Below, one piece after another: positions 1 through 7,691 of a stretch of DNA of 10,599 nucleotides. The notes below the pieces were generated by a model that saw nothing but the letters and a program-made list of their open reading frames with translations, was not told the DNA's origin and made no database searches. The stretch covers positions 1 to 10,599 of the forward strand of contig JAOZTV010000085.1 of NCBI GenBank assembly GCA_029939015.1, written 5' to 3'. The position numbers and the translations under genes are program-made. Each line of letters opens with the position of its first letter. The stretch's first letter is position 1. This stretch comes from Candidatus Aminicenantota bacterium. GTDB lineage: Bacteria > Acidobacteriota > Aminicenantia > UBA2199.

Positions 1-2
1 AA

Positions 3-527
3 GGGTTTAAGGCTACAACAATTGAAGATATTGCAAAAGCATCTTCGATTTCAATTCCCACATTTTATAATTATTTCCCTGGTAAAAAAGACATTTTTAT
101 TGATGTTATTGATTCAATAGATAATCAACTTGATGAAGAGATTCTTCCAATTTTTAAAACTGATTTGGATTTTTTTTCAAAAATAGAACAATTATTTGAA
201 AAATTAATTGAATTTGTAAAAAAAAACAAGGAAATTGTTAGGATTGCTTTTTTTGACTCTGAGGTTTATTCAATCATGAATAAATGTACAGCTGGAGATA
301 TGTTTAAAAAAAAGGAAAGTCGAATATCTAATCTAATCATATTATTTGATGAAGCAAAAAAAAACAATATTATTAATACAAATGTAAGTTCAGAAAATAT
401 TAGTTTATTTACAATGGGAATTCTACATGAAGTGTTTTTTAAAATTATTTATAAAAAAAAAGATTTAAATACTAAAGAAATAACTAAAGATATTTTGAGT
501 TTTTTAAAAAATGGTATAAAAAAATAA
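3..527 (+). CDS. TetR/AcrR-family transcriptional regulator, 5' end cut by window edge
   Basis: The open frame runs in from the left edge (first complete codon at 3) and ends at TAA 525-527, giving 174 visible residues. TetR proteins are usually 190-210 residues, so about 15-25 N-terminal residues are missing and the start cannot be seen. The visible N-terminus carries the family's helix-turn-helix signature: TTIEDIAKASSIS followed by a recognition helix and PTFYNYFPGKKDIF, matching the usual T-x-x-x-IA-x-x-A...G-x-FY-x-YF-x-x-KEDL pattern. The rest is a helical, poorly conserved ligand-binding domain, as expected for this family. It lies 17 bases upstream of the outer-membrane channel gene of an RND efflux operon on the same strand. 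The inference is that it autoregulates and represses that operon and is released by a pump substrate; its operator would lie outside the window. The gene contains three runs of nine A (218-226, 356-364, 453-461). Confidence 0.9.
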   Translation, partial: GFKATTIEDIAKASSISIPTFYNYFPGKKDIFIDVIDSIDNQLDEEILPIFKTDLDFFSKIEQLFEKLIEFVKKNKEIVRIAFFDSEVYSIMNKCTAGDMFKKKESRISNLIILFDEAKKNNIINTNVSSENISLFTMGILHEVFFKIIYKKKDLNTKEITKDILSFLKNGIKK

Positions 528-530
528 AAA

Positions 531-538
531 GAGGAAAG
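531..538 (+). promoter_or_regulatory. Ribosome binding site that decides the TolC-family start
   Basis: GAGGAAAG contains AGGA at 532-535. It is only 3 bases from the in-frame TTG at 539 but 9 bases from ATG at 545. The ATG is therefore the more plausible start, and it gives a clean signal peptide beginning MLKKLLIILC. Confidence 0.65.
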
Positions 539-544
539 TTGAAT

Positions 545-1888
545 ATGTTAAAAAAATTATTAATTATTTTATGTTTAATAGGTATTACCTTTACTTTAAC
601 TTCTGCTTCTATTAAAGGATTGTCTTTAAAAGAAGCTAAAGAAATGGCACTTCAGTATAATACCAATGTAAAGAATGCAAAACTTGATGTAAGGATTGCA
701 AAAAAAAAGATATGGGAAACTACAGCTATTGGTTTACCACAAATAAGTGCAAAAATTGAATATCAGGATATACCTAATATTCCGACTACTTTATTGCCGG
801 CACAAATGTTTGATCCAAATGCTGCAGAAGGCGAATTTCTTGAAATGAAATTTGGTACACAACATAATGCTAATTTATCTTTAATGGTAAACCAATTAAT
901 ATTTAAAGGTGGATATATTGTAGGATTACAGGCTTCAAAAATATATCTAAAACTTTCAGAAGACTTATTAAAAAAGTCTGAACAGGATATTAAAGAAGCA
1001 ATTACAAATACTTATTATTTGATAATACTTGCAGAAGAAACAGAAAAAATACTTATAAAAAGTATTAAAAATATTAAAAAAACGCTTTTTGAAACTAACG
1101 AATTATATAAATCGGGTTTTCTTGAAGAAACTGATGTTGATCAAATTAAATTATCTATTGCTGATCTTAATAATAGTTTAAGTTCTATACAAAGACAAAA
1201 AAAAATATCCTATCGATTATTAAATTTTCAAATGGGCATAGAGCTTAATAAGGAAATAGTATTATCGGAAAACTTGAATAAATTTAAGAATAAAATAAAT
1301 TCTAAAAAAATTTTTAAGGAATTTAAGGTCGAGAATTATATAGATTATATAATGTTAGATACACAGGAAATATCAAAAAAACTTCTACTTAAAAATGAAA
1401 AATCAGAGTTTTTACCAACAATTTCTGCATATTTTTTGCAAAAATCAAGTGCTATGCGTGATGAATTTAACTTTTTTAAGAAAACTGATGATAAATGGTT
1501 CTCATCGACTGTTATTGGATTGAATATTGAAATTCCAATCTTTGATTCAGGATTAAAATTAGCAAGAGTAGGACAGGCAAGTCTAGAACTAAAAAAAGCA
1601 AAAAATGCAAAAATTAATGCAAAAAAAGGTTTGGTAGTTGAATGGGAAAAGTCAAAATCTGCTTTCATCGATGAGATGAATAAATTAAAAAATACAGCGG
1701 AAAGTGTCTTGCTTGCAAAAAAAGTATTTGAGCGAAGCAGGACTAAGCATAGCAAAGGCACAGTCTCGAGTATGGATTTAATACAGGCACATAATCAATA
1801 TTTAAATGCTGAATCAAATTACATACAGAATATGATATCAGCTTTAAATGCGAAGACAAAAATTGAAAAATATTTAAATAAATTATAA
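545..1888 (+). CDS. TolC-family outer-membrane efflux channel
   Basis: Outer-membrane factor of a tripartite RND exporter: a trimeric beta-barrel with a long periplasmic alpha-barrel through which substrates leave the cell. The product is 447 residues, normal for the family. Residues 1-22 form a Sec signal peptide (MLKK, a hydrophobic run, then TSAS). The mature protein begins with the typical SLKEAKEMALQYN helix (about 27-39), equivalent to the first helix of the OEP repeat. A second repeat begins around the GLNIEIPIFDSGLKLA segment, where 'P-I-F-D-S-G' is the recurring OEP strand motif; its counterpart in the first repeat is LMVNQLIFKGGY (about 113-124). Long coiled-coil helices separate these, and the C-terminus ends in a final helix. 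The segment IPTTLLPAQMF...FGTQHNA (about 79-109) resembles Bacteroidota-type channels as I remember them. It sits between the regulator and the adaptor gene, and the adaptor start follows after 15 bases. Confidence 0.93.
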   Translation: MLKKLLIILCLIGITFTLTSASIKGLSLKEAKEMALQYNTNVKNAKLDVRIAKKKIWETTAIGLPQISAKIEYQDIPNIPTTLLPAQMFDPNAAEGEFLEMKFGTQHNANLSLMVNQLIFKGGYIVGLQASKIYLKLSEDLLKKSEQDIKEAITNTYYLIILAEETEKILIKSIKNIKKTLFETNELYKSGFLEETDVDQIKLSIADLNNSLSSIQRQKKISYRLLNFQMGIELNKEIVLSENLNKFKNKINSKKIFKEFKVENYIDYIMLDTQEISKKLLLKNEKSEFLPTISAYFLQKSSAMRDEFNFFKKTDDKWFSSTVIGLNIEIPIFDSGLKLARVGQASLELKKAKNAKINAKKGLVVEWEKSKSAFIDEMNKLKNTAESVLLAKKVFERSRTKHSKGTVSSMDLIQAHNQYLNAESNYIQNMISALNAKTKIEKYLNKL

Positions 1889-1893
1889 AAAAT

Positions 1894-1898
1894 GGGGA
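1894..1898 (+). promoter_or_regulatory. Ribosome binding site that decides the adaptor start
   Basis: GGGGA lies 5 bases before ATG 1904. The earlier in-frame ATG at 1892 overlaps this motif and has only A/T upstream, so 1904 is the better start. It also gives a compact lipoprotein signal beginning MKNLYL. Confidence 0.65.
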
Positions 1899-1903
1899 TA
1901 AAA

Positions 1904-3094
1904 ATGAAAAATTTATATTTAGTGATTATTATAGTAACTTCTATTGGCTTATTAATGAATTGTGGTAGTACAGAAAAAACTATTAATGAGTTAAAAAAAG
2001 AAATAGCCAGTAAAAAGGGTCAGATAAATTCAATTAAAAAAGAGATAAAAACTATTGAAGATAAAATTGATAAAGAAACTCCAAAAGATGAAAAAAAAGA
2101 CAATAGGGTACTTATTAATACAAAAACTTTAAAATATGAAAATTTTGTTCATTATATTAATCAAAACGGTTCTATTGAAGCTGTTAATTCAGCTTTTGTA
2201 AGTGCTGAGTTAAACGGTCAAATAAAAAAAATATTTGTTAAAGAAGGTGATTTTGTAAAAAAAGGTAAGCTTCTTATTAAATTAAATTCTAGTGTAATTG
2301 AGGGTAGTATTAAAGAATTAAAAACATCTTTAAGGCTATCAAAAATAATTTACAAAAAAAGAAAAGGCCTATGGGATAAAAAAATTGGCTCTGAAATTCA
2401 ATATCTTGAATCCAAAACAAATATGGATTCTTTAAGAAATAAATTAGATACTTTAAATTCTCAACTTGAAATGACAAAAATAAAGGCACCTATAAGTGGA
2501 ATTATAGAAACAATTCTTCCAAAAGTAGGAGAGTTGGCATCGCCTGGAATTCAGTTGATACAATTAATTAACCTTGATAAAATTTATGTTAATACTGATG
2601 TATCGGAAAAATATTTACCTGCATTAAAAAAAGGAGACTGGGTTGAATTATCTTTTCCGTCATATCCAAATTTAAAAAGGATTACTCAAGTATATCTTAC
2701 TGGAAATAGTATTAATGTAAAAAATAGAACTTTTAAAATAAAAGTTTTAATAGATAATCCTGATGGAAAATTAAAACCAAATAATCTTGCTATAATAAAA
2801 TTAAAAGATTTCATTGAAGAAAGGGCAATTGTAATTCCTTCAATTATTGTAAAAAGGGATAGTCGTGGTGATTATGTTTATATTGTAAAAAAAAATAAAG
2901 GTAGAAAATTTGCCAGGAAGAAGTATATAAAAATAGGACTTTCTGAAATTGGTAAAACAATGGTTTTAGAAGGTTTAAAAAAAGGTGATACTGTAATATT
3001 ACAAGGTTATAATATGGTAAAGGATGGCATTGAAGTTAAATTACAAAAAATTGTAAAGCAGGAAAAAAGAATAGAACAAAAAATTGTTGATTAA
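1904..3094 (+). CDS. RND efflux periplasmic adaptor (membrane fusion protein), lipoprotein
   Basis: Links the inner-membrane RND pump to the outer-membrane channel. The product is 396 residues. Residues 1-19 are a lipoprotein signal ending in LLMN before Cys20, the probable lipidated residue; Asn at -1 is less usual than Gly, Ala or Ser. Residues about 22-58 form a Lys/Glu-rich heptad segment (TINELKKEIASKKGQI...) that predicts a coiled coil ahead of the canonical adaptor fold. The barrel-sandwich (lipoyl-like) halves follow at about 97-130 (VSAELNGQIKKIFVKEGDFV) and 190-223 (MTKIKAPISGIIE...VGELASPG). They are split by an alpha-hairpin at about 131-189, which carries the characteristic LWDKKIGSEIQYLESKT. 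A beta-barrel spans about 225-300 and a membrane-proximal domain about 305-385. This arrangement matches the HlyD_D23/Bacteroidota-type adaptors in my recollection. TAA at 3092-3094 is 29 bases from the permease start. Confidence 0.94.
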   Translation: MKNLYLVIIIVTSIGLLMNCGSTEKTINELKKEIASKKGQINSIKKEIKTIEDKIDKETPKDEKKDNRVLINTKTLKYENFVHYINQNGSIEAVNSAFVSAELNGQIKKIFVKEGDFVKKGKLLIKLNSSVIEGSIKELKTSLRLSKIIYKKRKGLWDKKIGSEIQYLESKTNMDSLRNKLDTLNSQLEMTKIKAPISGIIETILPKVGELASPGIQLIQLINLDKIYVNTDVSEKYLPALKKGDWVELSFPSYPNLKRITQVYLTGNSINVKNRTFKIKVLIDNPDGKLKPNNLAIIKLKDFIEERAIVIPSIIVKRDSRGDYVYIVKKNKGRKFARKKYIKIGLSEIGKTMVLEGLKKGDTVILQGYNMVKDGIEVKLQKIVKQEKRIEQKIVD

Positions 3095-3123
3095 GGATTA
3101 ACTAATTAATAACAGGAAAAAAT

Positions 3124-6100
3124 ATGGAAAATAAAAATAAAAAACAAAGAATAAGAGAATTTAAACTTACAACGATTGCTTTAAAAAATAAAAGTACTAT
3201 GTTTCTTTTGGCAGCATTATTAGTACTATTTGGGATATTCTCTTATAACACTATGCCACTTGAGATGTTTCCTGAAGTAAAAATACCAAATATATTTGTA
3301 AAAACAATATATCCTGGAAATCCTCCCGTAGATATTGAAAATCTTATAACCAGACCTTTAGAAAAAGAAATACATTCAGTTGCTGGAATTAAAAAAATGC
3401 TTTCTGCTTCGACTCAGGATAATTCGGATATTACAATTGAGTTTAATACTGATGTAAATATTGATAAAGCTTTGCAGGACGTAAAGGATGCTGTTGATAA
3501 GGCTAAAAGTGAACTGCCAAAGGATCTAACTGTAGATCCATTAATTATAGATATAGACGTGAATGAATTTCCGATATTAAATATTAACTTATCAGGTGAT
3601 TTTAGCTTAAATGAATTAAAAGAATATGCAGAATATCTTGAAGATGAGATAGAAAGTTTTATTGAGATATCCAAAGTAGAGATAAAGGGGCTTGATAAAA
3701 GAGAAATTCAGATAAATGTTGATCCTTTTAAACTCTCTGCCAATGAATTGAGTTTTAAAAATATTGAGGATGCAATAAACGCTGAAAATGTGTCAATATC
3801 AGGCGGTGATCTAATTATAGATGGTACAAGCAGAACAATACGAACTATTGGTGAATTCAAAAACATGGATGATATCAGAAATATTATTATTAAACACGAA
3901 AAAGGTAATATAGTTTATCTAAAGGATGTAGCTGATGTAGTAGATGGTTTTGAAGATCCGATGACCTATGCAAGACTTGATAAGCAGCCTGTTGTTTCTC
4001 TTCAAGTAATTAAAAAAAGTGGTGAAAATCTCATAAATGCCACAGATAAAATCCACAAACTTCTTGATAAAGCCCAAAAGAGTGGTGCGATACCTGAAAA
4101 CCTTAAGATAAATACAACAAATGACCAATCAGATTTGGTGAAAAGTATGGTTGGTAATCTTGAAAATAGTATTATTATGGGAGTTATTTTTGTTGTTTTT
4201 GTACTTTTCTTTTTTCTTGGTTTTAAAAATTCTCTATTTGTGGGAATGGCAATACCTATGTCAATGCTTCTTTCTTTTGTGATTTTAAGTATAATCGGAT
4301 CAACCGTAAATATGATTGTATTATTCGGACTTGTATTAGCTCTTGGAATGCTTGTTGATAATGCAATAGTAGTTGTTGAAAATTTACATAGATTTGTTGA
4401 TCAGGGATTTCCTGTTTTTGAAGCAGCAAAGAGAGCTGTTGGAGAAATTGCAATTCCAATTATTGCTTCAACGGCAACAACTTTAGCTGCTTTTTTCCCA
4501 TTGATATTCTGGCGTGGTATGATGGGAGAGTTTATGAAGCATCTTCCAATAACACTGATAATAGTAGTGTCATCTTCTCTAATTGTTGCATTGGTAATTA
4601 TCCCAGTATTTGCTGCTGCGTTTATAAAAAAAGAAGATGAAAATAAAAAACCTGATAAGAAGAAAAATATTAAAAATATTATTATTATTACTTTGCTTGG
4701 ATTATTATCATACCTTGCTGGAATGAAAGTAATTGGAGGTTTGTTAATTATTACATCAATTCTTATTATACTAAATTTATTGATACTTTTTTCAGCTGTT
4801 TCATGGTTTCAAAATGTATTTCTTGAGAAAATGGAAAGTTTTTATTTGAAATTATTAAAAAATGCATTAAAAGGCAAGAGACCTATTCTAATTCTAATCG
4901 GGACATTTGTACTTTTTGTACTGGTTTTAATTTTCTTTCAAATGAGAAAACCAAGGATTGAACTCTTTCCAATTAATGAACCGAATTTTATAAATATTAT
5001 GGTTGAACTTCCTGTTGGTTCAGATATATCGGCAACAAACAAGTTTATATTTAAATTAGAAGATAAAGTTTTTAAAATAATGAAACCAGTCGGGAAGGAT
5101 ATAAAATCTATACTAACTACTATTGGCAAAGGGGTTAAAGGCGAAAATGATATGGGTGGAGCTGGTAATACACCTAATAAAGCAATGATTACAATAACAT
5201 TTGTTGATTTTGAAAAGCGTATAAATACCAATACATCAGACACAATGAAAATTTTGAGTAAAGAGTTGATTGGAGTCTATCCGGGAGTAAACTTATCAAT
5301 AATAAAAAATAAGATGGGACCTCCAACTGGTAAACCTGTTAATCTAGAAATAACAGGAAAGGAGTTTGGAAAACTCATAGATTTAAGTGAGAAAATTAAA
5401 ATATATCTTGATAATAAAAAAATTGATGGTATTGAAGAACTCAAAATTGATCTTGATACCGGTAAACCTGAATTAATAGTTGAAATAGACCGTGATAAGG
5501 CAAGAAGATTTGGGCTTTCAACTGCACAAATAGCAAGCACAATAAGAACGTCCCTTTTTGGTAAAGATATTTCTGATTTCAAGGAACATGAGGAAAAATA
5601 CGATATTATTTTACGTTTTAATAAAAAATATCGTTATAGTACTGTAGATATTATGAATCAGAAAATAACTTTTAGAAGTCAGACCAGTGGAAAAATAATG
5701 CAAATACCAATATCTTCAGTTGCCTCATCAAGATATAGTACAACCTATGATTCAGTAAAGAGAAAGGATATGGATCGTGTTATTACAATTTATTCAAATC
5801 TTATTGAAGGTTATAACGGTGCTATTATTAATCAGAGTCTTAAAACAGCAATGGAGAATTATGATATACCAACAGGCTATTCCTATAAATTTACTGGTGA
5901 GCAGGAAGACCAGAAGGAGACTACAGATTTTCTTTTAAAAGCTCTTTTAATCGCATTAGCCCTTATAATAATAATAATGGTTACACAATTCAATTCTATA
6001 GCAAAAACTTTCATAATAATGACCTCTGTATTTTTTAGTACAATTGGAGTTTTTGGCGGTATTGCAATTTTTAAAATGGATTTTATTATCATAATGACAG

Positions 6101-6528
6101 GTATTGGGATAATATCTCTAGCAGGAGTTGTTGTAAATAATGCAATAGTCTTAATAGATTATATTGATCTGTTAAAGAAGAGTAAAAAGAAAGAACTTGG
6201 AATAGATATAACAGGAGATCTCTCTATTGAAGATTCTATAGATTGTATAGTACATGGCGGCAAAACTAGATTAAGACCTGTATTATTGACTGCAATTACG
6301 ACAATACTTGGCTTAGTTCCAATGGCAATAGGACTTAATATTAATTTTCATACTATGCTAACTGAATTTAACCCACAGATTTATCTTGGTGGTGATAATG
6401 CTCTCTTTTGGGGGCCAATGGCCTGGACTGTTATCTTTGGATTAACCTTTGCAACATTTCTGACATTAGTACTCGTTCCAGCAATGTACTTGATAGGCAA
6501 TAGAGTTAAATTATACTTTAAAAAATAA
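3124..6528 (+). CDS. RND-family multidrug efflux permease (AcrB/HAE type)
   Basis: Inner-membrane, proton-driven pump that captures substrates from the periplasm or outer leaflet and passes them to the channel. The product is 1134 residues, about 90 longer than AcrB. AGGA at 3114-3117 is 6 bases from the ATG. The order is: TM1 (about 25-41); porter domain with MPLEMFPEV, IYPGNPP and ENLITRPLEKEI; TM2-TM6 (about 348-500); TM7 (about 588-605); second porter domain; TM8-TM12 (about 936-1123). TM4 carries LVDNAIVVVEN with D412 N413, where AcrB has D407 D408. TM10 carries GVVVNNAIVLIDY (N1005 N1006), without the Lys seen at AcrB 940. One TM4 Asp is thus retained as the likely protonation site. Extra hydrophobic segments at about 517-560 sit after a Lys-rich linker between TM6 and TM7, and an extended loop at about 1070-1097 precedes TM12. 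Both additions are familiar from Bacteroidota pumps. The substrate cannot be told from sequence. Confidence 0.96.
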   Translation: MENKNKKQRIREFKLTTIALKNKSTMFLLAALLVLFGIFSYNTMPLEMFPEVKIPNIFVKTIYPGNPPVDIENLITRPLEKEIHSVAGIKKMLSASTQDNSDITIEFNTDVNIDKALQDVKDAVDKAKSELPKDLTVDPLIIDIDVNEFPILNINLSGDFSLNELKEYAEYLEDEIESFIEISKVEIKGLDKREIQINVDPFKLSANELSFKNIEDAINAENVSISGGDLIIDGTSRTIRTIGEFKNMDDIRNIIIKHEKGNIVYLKDVADVVDGFEDPMTYARLDKQPVVSLQVIKKSGENLINATDKIHKLLDKAQKSGAIPENLKINTTNDQSDLVKSMVGNLENSIIMGVIFVVFVLFFFLGFKNSLFVGMAIPMSMLLSFVILSIIGSTVNMIVLFGLVLALGMLVDNAIVVVENLHRFVDQGFPVFEAAKRAVGEIAIPIIASTATTLAAFFPLIFWRGMMGEFMKHLPITLIIVVSSSLIVALVIIPVFAAAFIKKEDENKKPDKKKNIKNIIIITLLGLLSYLAGMKVIGGLLIITSILIILNLLILFSAVSWFQNVFLEKMESFYLKLLKNALKGKRPILILIGTFVLFVLVLIFFQMRKPRIELFPINEPNFINIMVELPVGSDISATNKFIFKLEDKVFKIMKPVGKDIKSILTTIGKGVKGENDMGGAGNTPNKAMITITFVDFEKRINTNTSDTMKILSKELIGVYPGVNLSIIKNKMGPPTGKPVNLEITGKEFGKLIDLSEKIKIYLDNKKIDGIEELKIDLDTGKPELIVEIDRDKARRFGLSTAQIASTIRTSLFGKDISDFKEHEEKYDIILRFNKKYRYSTVDIMNQKITFRSQTSGKIMQIPISSVASSRYSTTYDSVKRKDMDRVITIYSNLIEGYNGAIINQSLKTAMENYDIPTGYSYKFTGEQEDQKETTDFLLKALLIALALIIIIMVTQFNSIAKTFIIMTSVFFSTIGVFGGIAIFKMDFIIIMTGIGIISLAGVVVNNAIVLIDYIDLLKKSKKKELGIDITGDLSIEDSIDCIVHGGKTRLRPVLLTAITTILGLVPMAIGLNINFHTMLTEFNPQIYLGGDNALFWGPMAWTVIFGLTFATFLTLVLVPAMYLIGNRVKLYFKK

Positions 6529-6547
6529 TTAATGATTAATAATTTTT
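6521..6547. terminator. Possible bidirectional terminator: A/T palindrome spanning two convergent stop codons
   Basis: Centred on G6534, positions 6521-6533 and 6535-6547 are reverse complements at 12 of 13 pairs; the only mismatch is 6527/6541. The left end is AAAAA and the right end TTTTT, so a transcript from either direction would form a stem ending in a U-run. The symmetry extends to 6518-6550 with one further mismatch (6520/6548). It covers the TAA of the permease (6526-6528) and part of the TAA of the convergent minus-strand gene (6546-6548). The stem is all A/T and therefore weak, so termination is an inference. Confidence 0.5.
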
Positions 6548-6890
6548 AAACGGTAAAAACCCCTAAATCTAAAATAGGTGTAGTCTTTTCATTAGTATCT
6601 TTTTCGAAAAAGTTTACATTTTTTTTAACCTTACTCTCAAAGACTATTGAATTGTCTTTGTATAGGGCAATATATAGGTCAGGTTTTTTTTCAAAAGGTG
6701 AGTCAGGAGATCCTGCTTTACTTATGTCAAAGAGGAAATTGACACAACCATTTTTGTCTATATTGCTCTCACTTAATAGGTCGTCAAGTATAATATCATT
6801 ATCATATAATTTTACCTTATAATTATTTCCTTTTATTGGGTTTTTGGTTGTATCAACAAATTTAGCAATAACTTTTATCATTTTATGCAT
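6546..6890 (-). CDS. Small soluble protein of unknown function, transthyretin-like beta-sandwich appearance
   Basis: I do not recognise this gene with certainty. The product is 114 residues with no signal peptide or membrane segment, so it is probably cytoplasmic. The pattern is strand-rich: IKVIAKFVD, then VKLYDNDIILDDLLSES, IDKNGCVNF, KKPDLYIALY and IVFESKV. The series V-x-LYDxD...DDLL-x-E...D-x-x-G...PDLYI resembles transthyretin-like (TTL) domains, but this is by eye only. AGGAG at 6901-6897 is 6 bases from ATG 6890 and 3 bases from ATG 6893, so 6890 is preferred; a start at 6893 would add one Met. It is the last gene of the pseudopilin unit, 18 bases after the preceding stop (15 if the start is 6893), and is likely co-transcribed. 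A pilin-associated role is guilt by association only. Its stop lies inside the A/T palindrome shared with the efflux operon. Confidence 0.8.
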   Translation of the reverse strand: MHKMIKVIAKFVDTTKNPIKGNNYKVKLYDNDIILDDLLSESNIDKNGCVNFLFDISKAGSPDSPFEKKPDLYIALYKDNSIVFESKVKKNVNFFEKDTNEKTTPILDLGVFTV

Positions 6891-6908
6891 CATTATCTCC
6901 TATACTAT

Positions 6909-7682
6909 TTAATTACAAACACCGGGTGTTCTTAAATTAACAATTGTCAATGGTCCATTATTAATGTAAATTAATTTATTCATTGCAGGATTTCCTACAG
7001 AAATATATCTTATTCCTATAGGAATAGCAGTTTGAATATTATAATGAGGGCTAGTTTGAAGTGTATTTATAGCAGTAGTACCAGCGACAGAGTTAAATAT
7101 AGGATAAAAAACCTGAATTCCAGTAAATGCAAATCCAGCAGCACATGTATCCATTGTGTTTCCAGATATCATTGAGAATGCCTCATCAGCTCTAATTGAT
7201 ATTGAAACATCATCTGTATTTCCACTAATTCCATCCTGTCCGGATGACCATATTATATAAAGAATTGGGGGTAAATTTTGAAAATTTGGATTTCCTCCCG
7301 GCCAGTTATTTGTATAATTATAATCGTTACCCCATGGATCTTTAATTTCATTTAAATAAGGACCACGCCAACCATACCAAATATTTGAAGAGTTCTGCCA
7401 GGAATAAGTCATCGAACTGCTTGTTGTTAGATCAAGTAAGTTTGCAGGCAATCTTCCAAGGTCTCCTACAAATCCATAGCTGCTTCGTGTTCCACCTTCT
7501 ATTAAGTCTGGATTACCGACAATTGCCTGTTTGATTATAATTAACTCTTCATTGCAGACATTATATCTTTTCTGACTGACATAATTGACTGCAAGGGGAG
7601 TAATAAGGGTTGCAAGGATTGCGATAATTCCTATAACAATTATCATTTCCAACATTGAAAAACCTTTAACTTTATTCTTCAT
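6909..7682 (-). CDS. Prepilin-type pseudopilin with GspG-like signature and long C-terminal extension
   Basis: Secreted filament-type subunit of 257 residues. The leader MKNKVKG is followed by FSMLEMIIVIGIIAILATLI. Prepilin peptidase should cut between G7 and F8, with the conserved Glu at mature +5 (E12) and a hydrophobic helix at about 8-31 that anchors in the inner membrane and packs the filament core. The globular part has the class III (N-terminal methylation) major pseudopilin pattern: GRLP (76-79), WRGPYL (105-110), DPWGNDY (115-121) and SGQDG...DDV (148-159). In GspG the last of these is a calcium-binding loop. GspG would end near here, but this protein continues for about 98 residues with Cys180 and Cys256. 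The stop codon of the upstream pseudopilin gene overlaps its ribosome binding site (AGGA 7693-7690, 7 bases before ATG), so translation is probably coupled. No secretion ATPase, secretin or prepilin peptidase gene is in the window. Confidence 0.9.
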   Translation of the reverse strand: MKNKVKGFSMLEMIIVIGIIAILATLITPLAVNYVSQKRYNVCNEELIIIKQAIVGNPDLIEGGTRSSYGFVGDLGRLPANLLDLTTSSSMTYSWQNSSNIWYGWRGPYLNEIKDPWGNDYNYTNNWPGGNPNFQNLPPILYIIWSSGQDGISGNTDDVSISIRADEAFSMISGNTMDTCAAGFAFTGIQVFYPIFNSVAGTTAINTLQTSPHYNIQTAIPIGIRYISVGNPAMNKLIYINNGPLTIVNLRTPGVCN

Positions 7683-7691
7683 TTTTTATTC

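Noticed and set aside
539..547. TTG at 539 as the start of the TolC-family gene
   Set aside because: It is only 3 bases from the AGGA ribosome binding site, while ATG 545 has 9-base spacing and gives the same signal peptide without extra residues.
6546..6890. EF-hand calcium site in the small protein (DNDIILDD / DKNG)
   Set aside because: The Asp spacing does not fit the 12-residue EF-hand loop, and the surrounding segments look like strands rather than helices.
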